64,000 bases of DNA from Natronomonas gomsonensis (GTDB lineage: Archaea; Halobacteriota; Halobacteria; Halobacteriales; Haloarculaceae), in contig NZ_JACAWU010000001.1 of NCBI RefSeq assembly GCF_013391635.1, positions 124,001-188,000 on the forward strand. The letters are read 5' to 3'. This document shows, piece by piece, positions 32,607 through 43,912 of this stretch (the first letter of the stretch is position 1; each line of letters begins with the position of its first letter). The position numbers and the translations under genes are program-made. The notes beneath the pieces are model-generated. The model saw nothing but the letters and a program-made list of their open reading frames with translations. It did no database searches and was not told where the DNA came from.

Positions 32607-35553
32607 CGGATTCCACCTCCGTTCCCGAGGCGGTTCGCCACGACTCCCCGTGTTCGGAGAGGTTCGTCGTCGGTTCCTGCAGCCCGAGGAACTCCTCGCG
32701 TGCCTGTTCGGTGTCGAACTCCTCTTCGACGATGCGGTCGGCGATGGACTCGACGTCGATGTCGAACTTCTCGTTGGAGGACACCCGAACCGGCGAGGTG
32801 CCGTCCTCGCCGAACTCGAACTGGACGATGGTGTCGGAGGTGTCCCGAACCGTGCCGTCGTACTGTGCTTCCAGCTCCGACAGCGCGTTGATGAGTCGGC
32901 GCTGGAGGTAACCGGACTTCGACGTTCGGACGGCCGTGTCGACCAGTCCCTCGCGGCCGCCCATCGCGTGGAAGAAGAACTCACGCGGCGTCAGGCCGTT
33001 GCGGTAGGAGTTCTCGACGAAGCCGTGGGCGTCGGCCGAGAGGTCGTTCCGCTGGAAGTGGCTCAGCGTTCGGTCCTCGTAGCCGCGGTTGATTCGCTCG
33101 CCGCGAACGGCCTGCTGGCCGACACAGCCGGCCATCTGCGTGAGGTTCAGCATCGACCCACGCGCACCGGACTGGGCCATGACGACCGCGGGGTTGTCGT
33201 CGCCGAAGTGGTCGTCGGCGATGTCACCGGCGGAGTCACGGGCCTTCCCGAGCGTCTGCATGATTTTCATCTCCAGCGTCTCGTCGACGGTCCGGCCCGG
33301 CAGCGATTCGAGTTCGCCCGACCGGTAGGTGTCGATGAGTTTCTGGACGCGCTCGTAGGCGTTGTCGATGGCTTCGGCGATCTGCTCTTCGGCCTCCCGC
33401 TCGATGGACTCGTCGTCGATACCGATGGAGAACCCGAAGTGCATGATGGCACGCATCGCCAGCGTCGCAACTTCGTTGACGAACACGCGGGCGCGGGTGT
33501 TGCCGTACACCTTACAGATGGTGTCGACGACCTCGCCGCCGAAGGCGCCGACTGCGTCCTCGTCGATGGTCCCCGAGACGAGTTCGCCTTCCTCGATTAC
33601 GACCGTGTCGCCGGCCGAGGAGGTGAACTCGAGGCTCAGACCCTCGGGCAGCAACTCCGAGAACACCGTTCGACCGGTCCAGTACTCCTTGCCCTCCTCG
33701 TCGGTGCCGTCCGCTTCGGGCAGTTCGTCGATGGACGTGGCACGGAGCAAGTCGAGCGCCTGCGTCTCGTTGAACTGCGGGTTCTCGTGAGTCAGCAGGT
33801 ACGTCCCGCTGATGTGGTCCTGAATCGCGCCGATGATATTCTCGCCGAAGCGGGGGCTGAGAATCTGCTCTTGGACGCGCATGAGGACGCGGGCCTCCGC
33901 ACGGGCCTCCTCGTTCTGGAGGGCGTGCATGTTCATCTCGTCGCCGTCGAAGTCGGCGTTGTATGGCGGACAGACGACGGTGTTCAGGCGGAACGTCTTG
34001 TACGGCATCACGACCACTTCGTGGGCCATGATGGACATCCGGTGCAGCGACGGCTGGCGGTTGAAGATGACGATGTCGCCGTCGATGAGGTGTCGGGCGA
34101 CCTCCCAGCCGACCTCGACTTTCTCTGCGAGTTCCTCGCAGTTCTTCTCGGTCACCTTCAGTCGGCGGCCGTCGGGCCGCTTGACGTAGTTCGCACCGGG
34201 ATGGGCCTCGGGGCCGTTAGCGACGTAGCGCCGGGCGTCCTCGATGTTCCGGTCGTTGACGTTCATCGTCTGGGTCATCTCGCTTGCGACCCGGTCGGGA
34301 ACGCCGACCTCGTTGAGGCTGAGCGTCGGGTCCGGCGAGATGACGGTTCGGGCCGAGAAGTTCACTCGCTTGCCGGACAGCGAGCCACGGAAGCGACCCT
34401 CCTTGCCCTTCAGTCGCTGGGAGAGGGTCTTCAGGGGCCGCCCCGAGCGGTGTCGGGCCGGCGGTGTCCCCGAAATCTCGTTGTCCATGAACGTCGTGAC
34501 GTGGTACTGGAGCAACTCCCAGAGGTCCTCGATGATGAGTTGCGGCGCACCGGCCTCGCGGTTCTCCATGAACCGCTGGTTGATGCGGATGATGTCGACC
34601 AGTTTGTGCGTGAGGTCGTCCTCGCTGCGCTGGCCGTTGTCCAGCGTAATCGAGGGGCGTGCGGTCACCGGCGGCACCGGCAGCACGGTCAGAATCATCC
34701 ACTCCGGCCGGGACTTCTCCGAGGAGATGCCGAGCGTCTCCATGTCCTCGTCGGGGATGTCCTCGAACCAGTCGCGGATGTCCGAGGGCATCAGTTTGTT
34801 CATGTCCTCTTCGGTGAGGTCGACGGAGAGCGCCTTCTCTAAGGCCTTCCGGTCGTCCTTCTTCGGTCGGAACTCCCCGGAAAGAATCTGGTTGATTCGT
34901 TCGAGGTCGATGCCCGTCTCCTCGGATAGTTCGTTCGGACCGATGGGTTCGCGGTCGGCGTCTTCCTCGCCCTCCTCGGCGTCGGGGTCTCGCCCCTCCA
35001 TCGCGGCGGCGATGCGCTCGGGGTACTCCGAGGACAGCACCTGCTGGACCTCGTAGTACGTCGTCGGCTTCTCGTGGTTGATGTCGAACTGCTTCTCGCC
35101 GCAGTGCGGACAGCGGTCCTTCTTCCGTGCGAGGCGGATGGCCGCCTTCGTCACGTCGTTGAGGTCCTCGCCGAGCTGTCGCGTCCGGTCGAGTCGGTCG
35201 CGGAACTCGGCCTGTTCGTCCTCGGTGAGACAGAGTCGCGAGCATTCACGACAGGTCCCACGCAGGAGTCGACGGATGAGTTTCGCGAAGCCGACGTGAA
35301 TGACCGGCGCCGCGAGTTCGATGTGGCCGAAGTGGCCGTTACACGAACCCGAGTGCTTCCCGCAGGTCTTACACTCCAGTCCGGGGTCGATGACCCCGAG
35401 CCGGGGGTCCATCAGCCCCATGTCGATTGGGAAGCCGTCGTCGTCGTACGTGTCGGCCGTAATCACTTTGGTGGCCGACATGTCCCGATACTCCTCGGGG
35501 TCCATCAGTCCGAAACTGAGCGACCCGATCTCTTTAGGTGCGTGTCCCTCCAT
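32599..35553 (-). CDS. rpoA1: DNA-directed RNA polymerase subunit A'
   Basis: 984 residues. Zinc sites C-K-T-C-G-x(n)-C-N-G-H-F-G-H and C-R-E-C...C-P-H-C; the catalytic [12 protein letters not shown] loop that holds the active-site Mg is intact. Longer than many archaeal A' because of an acidic insertion around 175-260 with E-E-G-E-E-D-A-D-R, usual in haloarchaea. ATG overlaps the stop of rpoB1. Confidence 0.97.
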   Translation of the reverse strand: MEGHAPKEIGSLSFGLMDPEEYRDMSATKVITADTYDDDGFPIDMGLMDPRLGVIDPGLECKTCGKHSGSCNGHFGHIELAAPVIHVGFAKLIRRLLRGTCRECSRLCLTEDEQAEFRDRLDRTRQLGEDLNDVTKAAIRLARKKDRCPHCGEKQFDINHEKPTTYYEVQQVLSSEYPERIAAAMEGRDPDAEEGEEDADREPIGPNELSEETGIDLERINQILSGEFRPKKDDRKALEKALSVDLTEEDMNKLMPSDIRDWFEDIPDEDMETLGISSEKSRPEWMILTVLPVPPVTARPSITLDNGQRSEDDLTHKLVDIIRINQRFMENREAGAPQLIIEDLWELLQYHVTTFMDNEISGTPPARHRSGRPLKTLSQRLKGKEGRFRGSLSGKRVNFSARTVISPDPTLSLNEVGVPDRVASEMTQTMNVNDRNIEDARRYVANGPEAHPGANYVKRPDGRRLKVTEKNCEELAEKVEVGWEVARHLIDGDIVIFNRQPSLHRMSIMAHEVVVMPYKTFRLNTVVCPPYNADFDGDEMNMHALQNEEARAEARVLMRVQEQILSPRFGENIIGAIQDHISGTYLLTHENPQFNETQALDLLRATSIDELPEADGTDEEGKEYWTGRTVFSELLPEGLSLEFTSSAGDTVVIEEGELVSGTIDEDAVGAFGGEVVDTICKVYGNTRARVFVNEVATLAMRAIMHFGFSIGIDDESIEREAEEQIAEAIDNAYERVQKLIDTYRSGELESLPGRTVDETLEMKIMQTLGKARDSAGDIADDHFGDDNPAVVMAQSGARGSMLNLTQMAGCVGQQAVRGERINRGYEDRTLSHFQRNDLSADAHGFVENSYRNGLTPREFFFHAMGGREGLVDTAVRTSKSGYLQRRLINALSELEAQYDGTVRDTSDTIVQFEFGEDGTSPVRVSSNEKFDIDVESIADRIVEEEFDTEQAREEFLGLQEPTTNLSEHGESWRTASGTEVESDD

Positions 35554-37379
35554 TATACTGCATCCTCCAGTTCGATTCGCGGAGCGATACCGAGCGCTTT
35601 CATCTCGTCGAGTAGGAGCTTGAACGCGTAACTCATCTCGACCTCGTGGACGTCCGTCTCCTCGTCACAGTTCGGACAGTACACGCGACGTTGCTCGACG
35701 TTCTCGACGGCGCTCATCCCACACTGCCCGCAGACGTGAATCCACTCGCGGTCGGACTCGTCGAGCAGTCGTTCCTTCAGCGTCATGGCCGCGCCGTGTC
35801 CGATGAACACGTCCCGTTCCATCTCACCGATACGGAGGCCACCCTCACGGGCACGCCCCTCCGTCGGCTGGCGCGTCAACACCTGCACCGGCCCGCGCGA
35901 GCGGGCGTGCAGTTTGTTCGACACCATGTGGTAGAGCTTCTGATAGAAGATGACGCCGACGAAGATTTCGGCATCGATGCGTTCACCGGTGACGCCGGAG
36001 TACATCACCTCCTTGCCGTTGGATTTGAAGCCGCGGTCGACGAGCGCACCGCGGAGTTCGTCCTCGTTTTCGCCCTGGAACGGCGTCCCGTCGACGCGGC
36101 GTCCCTCGAGCGACCCGACCTTCCCGCCGAGCATCTCCAGAATGTGCCCGACCGTCATCCGCGACGGCAGGGCGTGGGGGTTGACGATGAGGTCCGGCAC
36201 GAGGCCGTCCTGTGTGAACGGCATGTCCTCCTGTGGTGCGAGGTGGCCGACGACGCCCTTCTGGCCGTGTCGGGACGCGAACTTGTCGCCGAGTTCGGGA
36301 ACGCGTTCGTCACGCACCTTCACTTTCGACAGTTTCGAGCCGTCCTCGCCCTCCATCAGCGTCACCGTGTCGACGACGCCGGATTCACCGGAGCGCATCG
36401 TCACGCTGGTCTCCCGGCGCTTCTGGGGGGAGAGCCCGCCCATGTCGTCCGGTTCCTCGAGGAACCGCGGCGGCGAGGTCTTCCCGAGCAGCACGTCGTT
36501 TTCGCCGACGTCCGTTTCGGGGTTGACCAGTCCGTCCTCGTCGAGGTGGGTGTAGGCCTCTTCGCCGCGTGCGCCCCGAACCTCGTCGTCGGGAATCTCG
36601 AATCGGTCCTCCTGACCGCCGGGGTAGCGGCGTTCCTCGCCCTCGTAGGTCCGGAAGAAGTGCGAGCGGGCGAGTGCGCGCTCGACGCTCGCCTTGTTCA
36701 TCACGAGTGCGTCCTCGATGTTGAACCCTTCATACGACATGACCGCGACGACGAAGTTCTGTGCTGCCGGGCGGTCGTCGTAGCCGATTTGTTCGGTCGT
36801 CTGGGTCTTGACGATGGATAGCTGGGGGTAGTGCAGCAGGTGCTGGCGCGTGTCGGGCCGGATTCGGTAGTTGGCCGACGGCAGCCCCAGCGACTGCTTG
36901 ATCATCCCCGATCCCATCGTAATCCGCGGTGAGGCGTTGTGTTCGGGGTACGGAATCATCCCCGCACCGATGCCGAACATCAGCTGCGGGTCGACTTCGA
37001 GGTGGGTGTGGTCCTCGGTGAGGTCGTCTTCGTCGACGGCGACGAAGATGTCCTCCTCCTCCTCGGCGTCGATGAACTCGATGTAGCCGCGGTCGACGAG
37101 CTCCTCGAACTGGAGTTCGTCCGCCTCGACGGCCTCGATTTCCTCGTCACCGAGCAGCGGTTCGCCGTCTTCGACGACGATGAGGGGCCGGCGTGCGCGG
37201 CCGGCGTCGGCGTTGACGATGACCTCGCCGGTGCGTTCCCGCACCGCGACGTTCACCATCTCGTCGATTTCGCCGCGTCGTCGGGATTCGCGGATGTCGT
37301 TTGCGAGTTTATGCGGGTCCGGATGGGTGCCGATGAGGCTCCCGTTTACGTACACTTTTGCGTCTCGTCCCTGGCTCAT
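35553..37379 (-). CDS. rpoB1: DNA-directed RNA polymerase subunit B'
   Basis: 608 residues, the C-terminal part of the second-largest subunit. Contains [25 protein letters not shown], and the C-terminal zinc finger C-G-Q-C...C-P-N-C. Starts one base after the rpoB2 stop. The B''/B' split is shared by haloarchaea and methanogens. Confidence 0.97.
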   Translation of the reverse strand: MSQGRDAKVYVNGSLIGTHPDPHKLANDIRESRRRGEIDEMVNVAVRERTGEVIVNADAGRARRPLIVVEDGEPLLGDEEIEAVEADELQFEELVDRGYIEFIDAEEEEDIFVAVDEDDLTEDHTHLEVDPQLMFGIGAGMIPYPEHNASPRITMGSGMIKQSLGLPSANYRIRPDTRQHLLHYPQLSIVKTQTTEQIGYDDRPAAQNFVVAVMSYEGFNIEDALVMNKASVERALARSHFFRTYEGEERRYPGGQEDRFEIPDDEVRGARGEEAYTHLDEDGLVNPETDVGENDVLLGKTSPPRFLEEPDDMGGLSPQKRRETSVTMRSGESGVVDTVTLMEGEDGSKLSKVKVRDERVPELGDKFASRHGQKGVVGHLAPQEDMPFTQDGLVPDLIVNPHALPSRMTVGHILEMLGGKVGSLEGRRVDGTPFQGENEDELRGALVDRGFKSNGKEVMYSGVTGERIDAEIFVGVIFYQKLYHMVSNKLHARSRGPVQVLTRQPTEGRAREGGLRIGEMERDVFIGHGAAMTLKERLLDESDREWIHVCGQCGMSAVENVEQRRVYCPNCDEETDVHEVEMSYAFKLLLDEMKALGIAPRIELEDAV

Positions 37380-37380
37380 G

Positions 37381-38946
37381 TTAGTCGTCCGCCGTGTGTG
37401 TTTCGACCGTCTCGATTCCCGGAATGCCCTCGACGCCCATCGACGCGAGTTCGCGCTTCAGTCCGCGCTCGTCGTCGACGTTCTGGGACAGTTCCATCGC
37501 CTGTGCGAAGTTCTTCACCAGCCCACAGTTCGGCCCCTCCGGCGTCTCGGAGGGACAGATGCGACCCCACTGGGTCGCGTGGAGGTCACGCGCCTCGAAG
37601 TGCGGCTGCGAACGGCTGAGCGGCGAGCGAAGCCGACGGAGGTGGGACAGCACACCCATGTAGTCGGTCCGGTCGACCAACTGGCTCACGCCCGAGCGGC
37701 CGCCCACCCAGTTGCCCGTCGCGATGGGGTGTTCGAGCCGCTCGGTCAGCACGTCCGAGCGGACGACCGTGTTGACCGACAACTGTCGGTTCCGCATGTT
37801 CGCCCGTTCGAGCTGGTACTTCACGTCCCGGGAGAGCTTGTTCAGTGCCGTCCGGAACAGGTCCTTCATCAGGTCGCCGGAGACCTTCAGCCGCTTGTTG
37901 GCGTAGTGGTCCTTGTCGTCGGATTCCCGGCGTTCGAGGGCGAGTTCGAAACAGGCCTCGGCCATCCGACAGAGGTACACCGCCTTGTTCATCCGCGTCT
38001 CCTCGTCCTCGACGCCCTCCTCGTGGAGGTGCGGCAGGAGATAGCGGTCGATGACGTAGTTCGCACGCTTCAGCTGGTAGTTCTTCCCCTGGCCCGAGGC
38101 GACACGCTGACCCAACTGCTCGATGGCCTCGGCGGTCGATTGGACCTCCGCGGCCTCCAGGTTCTCCAGCATGAACTTCACGATTTCGGGGTCGTCGCTG
38201 ACGCGGTGGACGATTTCCTCGTCGGACTCCAGCCCGAGAGCTCGAACCAGCGTTACGAAGTTGATAGAGCCCGAAACCGAGGGGAACGACACCTCGAGAA
38301 TGCCGCTTCGGTTCCGCTCACACAGCACGAGCGCGCGGTAGCCGCGGCGTTGGCTGAACGTCTTGGCGATTTGAATCTCGTCGCCGTACTTCGTGTCGTA
38401 CTCGGCGAGAATCTTGTTCGGCGCGAGGTCCTCGCTCGTCATCAGCACGCGCTCGGAGCCGTTGACGATGAAGTACCCACCGGGGTCGGCGGGGTCCTCG
38501 CCGATTTCGATGAGTTCGTCGCGGGTGAAGCCCGCGATGTTACACTTGTCGGAGCCGACCATAATCGGCATCCGGCCGACCTTCGTCTCCGCCTGGTCGA
38601 CGATGTGTTCTTCCTCCTCCTCGCCGCCGCGGACGATGCTCATCTCCATGAACACCGGCGCCGAGTAGGTGATGTTCCGGAGGCGAGCCTCCTGCGGATA
38701 CAGCAGTTCCTCGGAGCCGTCGGCCTCACGGACGCGCGGCGTCAGGATGCGGACGTTGCCGAGGTCGACGCGAACCGGCTCTTGGCCCTCCTTGTCGCCG
38801 ATGTCGGTGTCGATGTTCTCCTTTTCGTCGACGACGTCCTGCATGCCGCGGTCGAGGAAGTTGTTGAACGACCGGAAGTGGTGCTCGGCGAGTCGATCCC
38901 GAGAGAAGTACTCCCGAGAGACGGCGCGTCGGTCCTCCCGGTTCAT
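37381..38946 (-). CDS. rpoB2: DNA-directed RNA polymerase subunit B''
   Basis: 521 residues, the N-terminal part of the second-largest subunit: [15 protein letters not shown] near 165, and [13 protein letters not shown] at the C-terminus before the split. Start overlaps the rpoH stop by four bases. Confidence 0.97.
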   Translation of the reverse strand: MNREDRRAVSREYFSRDRLAEHHFRSFNNFLDRGMQDVVDEKENIDTDIGDKEGQEPVRVDLGNVRILTPRVREADGSEELLYPQEARLRNITYSAPVFMEMSIVRGGEEEEEHIVDQAETKVGRMPIMVGSDKCNIAGFTRDELIEIGEDPADPGGYFIVNGSERVLMTSEDLAPNKILAEYDTKYGDEIQIAKTFSQRRGYRALVLCERNRSGILEVSFPSVSGSINFVTLVRALGLESDEEIVHRVSDDPEIVKFMLENLEAAEVQSTAEAIEQLGQRVASGQGKNYQLKRANYVIDRYLLPHLHEEGVEDEETRMNKAVYLCRMAEACFELALERRESDDKDHYANKRLKVSGDLMKDLFRTALNKLSRDVKYQLERANMRNRQLSVNTVVRSDVLTERLEHPIATGNWVGGRSGVSQLVDRTDYMGVLSHLRRLRSPLSRSQPHFEARDLHATQWGRICPSETPEGPNCGLVKNFAQAMELSQNVDDERGLKRELASMGVEGIPGIETVETHTADD

Positions 38947-39170
38947 TCTACCACCAGTCGATACACGACTGCTCGGTCCGTCGTCCGGGAGTCGCGGACG
39001 ATTTCGATGACGTCGCCGACCTCCGCCTCCTCGGGGAGTCCGGGGTCGCGACGCTGTATTTTCGGCAGGTCTGTGCGCTCGATGTCGTACTCCGTGAGCA
39101 TTTCCTCGACTTCGTCCTCTTCGAGGACCGAATGCTCCGGAACCAGATTGTGTTGGCTTACGTCTACCAT
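38943..39170 (-). CDS. rpoH: DNA-directed RNA polymerase subunit H
   Basis: 75 residues, typical of archaeal RpoH (Rpb5 C-terminal domain): [10 protein letters not shown] at the start, L-P-K-I-Q-R-x-D-P in the middle and R-x-S-x-T-x-x-x-x-x-Y-R-L-V at the end. First gene of the polymerase operon. A strong minus-strand TATA box near 39324-39334 would give a leader of about 130 nt. Confidence 0.97.
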   Translation of the reverse strand: MVDVSQHNLVPEHSVLEEDEVEEMLTEYDIERTDLPKIQRRDPGLPEEAEVGDVIEIVRDSRTTDRAVVYRLVVE

Positions 39171-39660
39171 GTGTTGGGCTGACCGGGTGAAGAAGCTGTC
39201 ACGAGATACTACAGCGTGCTACTGGCGGCAGGGATTTAACAGTTGTCAAATCGGACGGCGGTGGCTATTCGTGCCGCCCTTGCTGCGGCACGCGACTGCT
39301 CGTTGCATCCCCTACGGAGGGCAGTATAAAAAGTTCTTCCCCGCGAACTTTTTGCACGGCGCGCTCCGCGCGCCGGCAAAAACTTCGATGAAAAAGCGGC
39401 GGCGGGTTCCCGATGGTCACCCGCCTTGCCGCCGCGCTCACTCCGTTCGCGCGGCGTGAACCGCTTCGCGCCTGCGGCGCTCGCGGATGCTACCCGCCCG
39501 AGGGTCTGTTCTTCGAATCGAACACCGACGGTCGCCTCTCGGCCGACCGTCGGCTACGGTGGCTTTCCAGCCACCTGATTCGTGGTGTGTCACACCCCAC
39601 CGGGCCGCCCTCCATTGGAAAGCCTTAAGGTACAAACCCGGTTACGATGAGATGCGTCAG
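39171..39660. other. 490-bp spacer rich in stem-loops, no gene
   Basis: No convincing reading frame. It contains AAAAAGTTC/GAACTTTTT inverted repeat (39328-39353) overlapping a TATA box, then a string of GC stems: CCGACGGTCG/CGACCGTCGG (39525-39553), GGTGGCT/AGCCACC (39558-39575), GGTGTG/CACACC (39584-39596), plus GC-rich stems between 39357 and 39450. A TATA-like CTTAAGG near 39625 may serve tRNA-Asp. Confidence 0.6.
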
Positions 39661-39733
39661 GCCCGGGTGGTGTAGTGGCCCATCATACGACCCTGTCACG
39701 GTCGTGACGCGGGTTCAAATCCCGCCTCGGGCG
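39661..39733 (+). tRNA. tRNA-Asp (GTC)
   Basis: 73 nt. Acceptor stem GCCCGGG/CTCGGGC with discriminator G; anticodon arm CGACC-CTGTCAC-GGTCG gives anticodon GUC; T loop TTCAAAT. No intron. A run of five T (39735-39739) right after it is a likely terminator. Confidence 0.95.
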
Positions 39734-39852
39734 CTTTTTGACGACGCTACCTCACAAGCGTCCCGCTTATCCTATTTCGTATGTCTTCCAAGCTCACGAG
39801 CAACGCGAGTTCCGGCAGCAACTAATTACCTCATTCGCCCGTAAGTTGAGGT

Positions 39853-40320
39853 ATGCCTGCTTGGAAGGGTGCGTGGTCTGAGTCGGCAGCCACCGCGTAC
39901 CTCCGTGAATCGACCGTCCCGATTCGACTCGCCTGCCGGACGCCCTCGGGAGGGCTGTGGATGCTCTCACTGTGGTACGTCTACCACGACGGCGAGTTCC
40001 TCTGTGCAACCGGCGCCGACGCTGACGTGGTTCGGTATCTCGAAGCCGACGCCGGCGTGGCCTTCGAGGTCTCGGACAACGAGCCGCCGTATCGCGGCGT
40101 CAGGGGGTCGGGAACCGTCAGCATCGAAGCCGACGAGGGGAAGACGCTTCTACGAGAGCTGTTGGAACGGTATCTCGGTGGCACCGACAACTCGCTGGCC
40201 GACCGACTGCTCGACGACGACCGTGAGGAGGTCGCACTTCGCATCACGCCGGAGAAATTGTACACGTGGGATTTCACCGACCGAATGGCCGACGCGGCTC
40301 AGACCGACGACGGCCCGTGA
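39853..40320 (+). CDS. Pyridoxamine 5'-phosphate oxidase family protein
   Basis: 155 residues of FMN-binding split-barrel type: P-I-R-L-A-C-R-T-P-S-G-G-L-W-M-L-S-L-W-Y near 23-42, then F-L-C-A-T-G-A-D-A-D-V, and R-G-V-R-G-S-G-T-V near 81. Length fits a single-domain flavin protein. Substrate not predictable. Possibly monocistronic behind tRNA-Asp. Confidence 0.85.
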   Translation: MPAWKGAWSESAATAYLRESTVPIRLACRTPSGGLWMLSLWYVYHDGEFLCATGADADVVRYLEADAGVAFEVSDNEPPYRGVRGSGTVSIEADEGKTLLRELLERYLGGTDNSLADRLLDDDREEVALRITPEKLYTWDFTDRMADAAQTDDGP

Positions 40321-40412
40321 TGAACCTCGAGCTCGATTCGCCACAGAACCAGAGGTCGATGGCCTTTGTGAGCCGCCAGTCGATGTCCTTCGGGTGGTTC
40401 GGTCACTGACTC

Positions 40413-41549
40413 TCAGTCCCGGAGTGCATCGACGGGTTCGAGGTTGGCGGCCTTCCAGGCCGGATACAGCCCGCTCGCGAGGCTGACGGCGACGCCGAAG
40501 ACGAAAGCGACGAGCAGGTAGACGCCGTTCGAGGGATCGAGGATGATGTCGAGAGCGATTGGCGAGACGTACCACAACAGCAGCGCCGCGCCGATGCTCA
40601 AGAGCACGCCGACGAACCCACCCAGGATGCCGAGTAGGGTCGCCTCGACGACGAGCGTCCGGAGGATGTCCCGTTTCTGGACGCCGACCGCACGGAGCAG
40701 GCCAATTTCGCCCTTCCGCTCGGTCGTGCTCATCAGCATCACGTTGAAGATAGCGACGCCGGCGACGACGAGCGAGACGGCGCCAAGACCGATGAGGAAC
40801 TGGTTCAGGAGGCCGAGGAACTCCTCGATTTGGTCGAGGATGCTCGACAACTCGAACACTGAGACGCGCTGTTCGCGGACGTTGAGTCGGTCACGGACAC
40901 CTTCGGCGATGGCCCGGGCGTCTTCGCCGGAGTTCGCCTGCACGACGACCTGGTCGTAGTCGCCGGGGACGAACGCGCTCTCCGGGAGGACGACGGCGCT
41001 GTCGGATTGAATGGGCGAGATGTCCTCGCCCGGTGCGAGGACGGCGATGACCCGATAGTCGTTGCCCGCGATTTCGACGAGACTGCCGACCTGGATGCCC
41101 AGTTCCTCGGCCAGCGAACTGCCGACGAGTGCGCCCTGTCTGTGGCGCTCGGGGACGGTCCCGGCTTCGGCGCTGAATAGCGCCGCCGGCCGGTCGGTGC
41201 CGTAGATGGTCGCAAAGCTACTCGACCCCCCGGTGCCGGAGACGACGGCGCCGTCGCTCCGCAGCGGGACGACCGTACCGCGGCCCTCCGAGACACGCTG
41301 GATTTCGGTGATATCGCGGGCAGTGAGCGACTCGCCGCCGGCGTCCTGGTTCGGGGAGACGATGACCTGGTCGCCGAGACCCCCCAGCGATTCGAGCGCC
41401 GCGAGTTGGAGGACGTTGCCGAAGATGCCGAGCGTGGCGATGGCGAGGACGCCGATGACGATGCCGAGCGCCGCCAGCACCGACCGGAGTTTGTTCCGCC
41501 GGAGGTTTCGCGTCGCCATCACGACCGCCGGGAAATCGCCGGGGCGCAT
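40413..41549 (-). CDS. ABC transporter permease (MacB/FtsX type)
   Basis: 378 residues. N-terminal membrane segment (about 20-42) followed by a large extracytoplasmic MacB-like domain (45-240) and three C-terminal membrane segments (about 255-280, 300-335, 345-365), the FtsX layout. N-terminal A-T-R-N-L-R-R-N-K-L-R-S is typical. Starts immediately after the ATPase gene; together they would be a mechanotransmission-type exporter. Confidence 0.92.
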   Translation of the reverse strand: MRPGDFPAVVMATRNLRRNKLRSVLAALGIVIGVLAIATLGIFGNVLQLAALESLGGLGDQVIVSPNQDAGGESLTARDITEIQRVSEGRGTVVPLRSDGAVVSGTGGSSSFATIYGTDRPAALFSAEAGTVPERHRQGALVGSSLAEELGIQVGSLVEIAGNDYRVIAVLAPGEDISPIQSDSAVVLPESAFVPGDYDQVVVQANSGEDARAIAEGVRDRLNVREQRVSVFELSSILDQIEEFLGLLNQFLIGLGAVSLVVAGVAIFNVMLMSTTERKGEIGLLRAVGVQKRDILRTLVVEATLLGILGGFVGVLLSIGAALLLWYVSPIALDIILDPSNGVYLLVAFVFGVAVSLASGLYPAWKAANLEPVDALRD

Positions 41550-42287
41550 CTATTGTTCCTCCAGTCGCCCGTCGATGAGTTCGACCGTCCGGTCGGCGTA
41601 CTCGGTGACGAGTTCGTCGTGGGTGACGGCGACGACGGCGACGCCCTGCTCGCAGATGCGCTCGAACTCGCCGAGGACCTGCCGTCCGGTGTCGGTGTCG
41701 AGATTGCCGGTCGGTTCGTCGGCCAACAGCACCTCGGGTCGATTGATGAGCGCCCGTGCGATGGCGACGCGCTGTTTCTGGCCACCCGAGAGTTCGGGTG
41801 GGCGGTGGTCGAGACGGTCACCGAGGCCGACGCGGTCCAGTAAGTCCTCGGCGCGGGCCGTCGCGTCGCGGTCGCGGTCGTACACCGTCGGCAGGCTGAC
41901 GTTCTCGGTGGCTGTCAGCGTCGGGATGAGGAAGAAGTCCTGAAACACGAAGCCGATGTACTCCTTGCGGAGGTCGGTTCGGGCCTCGTCGTCCAGCGTC
42001 GTCACGTCGCGGCCGTCGAGCAACACCTCACCGCTGGTGGGCGTATCGAGCAGGCCGAGCGTGTTCAGCATCGTCGACTTTCCCGAACCGGAGGGGCCCA
42101 TGACCGCGACGAACTCGCCGGCCTCGACGGTCAAATCCACGTCTATCAGCGCCCGGACGGTTTCGCCACCACCGTCGTACTCCCGAGTCACTCCGATGAG
42201 TTGCAGCGGTGGCGACTCGCCGTCGCGGTCGGCCCGCTCTTCGGCCGCCGTTCGCTCCGCCGGGGGCGGCGACACGTCACCGTTCAT
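41550..42287 (-). CDS. ABC transporter ATP-binding protein (MacB/LolD type)
   Basis: 245 residues from ATG 42287, which overlaps the previous stop by four bases. Walker A G-P-S-G-S-G-K-S-T, signature L-S-G-G-Q-K-Q-R-V-A-I-A-R-A, Walker B V-L-L-A-D-E-P-T-G-N-L-D and switch histidine T-H-D. The D-E-P-T-G-N-L-D form is characteristic of the MacB/LolD subfamily. Confidence 0.95.
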   Translation of the reverse strand: MNGDVSPPPAERTAAEERADRDGESPPLQLIGVTREYDGGGETVRALIDVDLTVEAGEFVAVMGPSGSGKSTMLNTLGLLDTPTSGEVLLDGRDVTTLDDEARTDLRKEYIGFVFQDFFLIPTLTATENVSLPTVYDRDRDATARAEDLLDRVGLGDRLDHRPPELSGGQKQRVAIARALINRPEVLLADEPTGNLDTDTGRQVLGEFERICEQGVAVVAVTHDELVTEYADRTVELIDGRLEEQ

Positions 42288-43825
42288 CGTCGCCAGCGGT
42301 ACAGTGGGACGAGGGCGGCGGCGCCGAGGGCGACCGAGATGCCGACGCCCGCGATGTCCAGCGAGAACGGCCACAGCGACCCGAAAACGCCGCCGTTATC
42401 GGCATCCTCTGAGCGTTCGACCGGGAACTCGTAGCGTTCGGTGAACGCCTCGCCGTCGACGCGGTAGGTCACCTCGACGGGGACGGTCGTGGCGTTGTCG
42501 TCGGCGCGCGCGGTGAGTTCGAAGGGGGCGAACTCGCTGCCGTCGACGGTGCCGACGAAGTAATCGCGCTGGGGATAGGCGGGGGTGACGGAGTCGGTCT
42601 CGCCGACCGAGACGACGACGCCGGAAACAGACGCCTCGCCGGTGTTGCCCGCGTTGCCCGTGATCACGAGTCGGTCGCCGTCCTGCTGCATGTCGACACC
42701 GGTGACGGTAATAGCGGCCGTCTCGGGGCGGTACTCGTAGGTCGTCCGGGTTTGCCGCTGTTCGCGGTCGAGTCGGTAGTTGACGGCCACGTCGATGTCG
42801 CCGCCGGAGGCCTCCGAGAGGTCGACGGTCACGGTCCCCGTCTCGCCGGGTGCGAGGTCGCCGACGAACTGTCGGGCGAGCGGTTCCTCGCCTGCGGGTT
42901 CGACGACGGCCTCGGTAATCGGCGCGTTGCCGAAGTTGGTGACCGCGACTTCGACTTGGCCGGGCGTCTCGCCCTCGGCGTCGTCCTGCTGGAGGTTGCC
43001 GCCGGCGCTCCCGCCGCCACCGGCACCGCCGAGGAGGCTTCCGAGGTCGCCGCCGGCCTGTACGTCGGCCTGTTGCTCTCGGACCGGGCGAACGTCGATT
43101 CCGACATCGTCTTCGAGCGGGTCGACGCGGAGGGTCTCCCTGCGGAACGTCGTCTGTCGGTCGCCGGTGGCGGTGGTGTAGGAGACTCGAACCGCGATTT
43201 CCTGGCGGTCACCATCGGGCGTCACGGTGAGGTTCAGCGTCTCTTCGCCGCCAGCGGCGAGCGTCGGAACGAACGCGCGGTCGGCGACGGCGGTGTTCTT
43301 CAGCACCGACACCTCGACGTTGCGGACCGGGTCGACGCCGGGGTTACCCAACTCGACGACGACCGGCGAGGTGACGCCCTCGACGAGGTCGGCGTCGACG
43401 GTGATGCCGGGCGGTGAGTCCTCGACGACGACGGTCACGGGCCGGCGGATGGTCACGTCGTCGCCGTCGGCGTCGGTCCCGCGAGCGACGACGGTGAGAT
43501 TCTGTCTGCCGGCCTCGTCGAACTCGCCGACGAGGTCGACGGTCAGGCTATCGCCGGGCGACAGCGACCCGGGGTTCGACGCGCGGGCGAGGCGGTCGCC
43601 GTCGTCGGTTTGCAGCGTCACGTCGTCGAGTTCGACGGCGCTCGTCGACCCCGCAGACAGCGCGACCGTCGTGGAGACGGTCGTCGGCTCGTCTGTGGTC
43701 GGGCGGTCGGGAGCGACGGTCACGTCGGAGACCGTCAGTCGGGCGTCGGGGACGGCACCGACGCTCGGTGGCGCAAGCGAGAGTACCAGCGCGACGGCGA
43801 CGAGGAGGGCGATGAAACGGCGCAC
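42284..43825 (-). CDS. Exported CARDB-like surface protein of the ABC operon
   Basis: 513 residues. Sec-type signal peptide (M-R-R-F-I-A-L-L-V-A-V-A-L-V-L...A) ending near residue 24, several Ig-like CARDB/COG1361 modules, a glycine-rich linker near 265-290, and a C-terminal membrane segment (about 490-508) ending in R-W-R-R. First gene of the exporter operon; likely an extracellular partner or substrate-handling domain for the MacB-like permease. Confidence 0.85.
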   Translation of the reverse strand: MRRFIALLVAVALVLSLAPPSVGAVPDARLTVSDVTVAPDRPTTDEPTTVSTTVALSAGSTSAVELDDVTLQTDDGDRLARASNPGSLSPGDSLTVDLVGEFDEAGRQNLTVVARGTDADGDDVTIRRPVTVVVEDSPPGITVDADLVEGVTSPVVVELGNPGVDPVRNVEVSVLKNTAVADRAFVPTLAAGGEETLNLTVTPDGDRQEIAVRVSYTTATGDRQTTFRRETLRVDPLEDDVGIDVRPVREQQADVQAGGDLGSLLGGAGGGGSAGGNLQQDDAEGETPGQVEVAVTNFGNAPITEAVVEPAGEEPLARQFVGDLAPGETGTVTVDLSEASGGDIDVAVNYRLDREQRQTRTTYEYRPETAAITVTGVDMQQDGDRLVITGNAGNTGEASVSGVVVSVGETDSVTPAYPQRDYFVGTVDGSEFAPFELTARADDNATTVPVEVTYRVDGEAFTERYEFPVERSEDADNGGVFGSLWPFSLDIAGVGISVALGAAALVPLYRWRR

Positions 43826-43912
43826 GATACCTAAATAAGGGGACGAGCAGGCAAGTATCTGCCGCGAACCCCGGTCGATTGCCGCTACTCGAACCGGCGT
43901 CGTTAGCGCGTT

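Noticed and set aside
31398..38946. Inteins in the RNA polymerase genes
   Set aside because: Subunit lengths are normal for haloarchaea and no C/S...HN intein blocks interrupt the conserved motifs.
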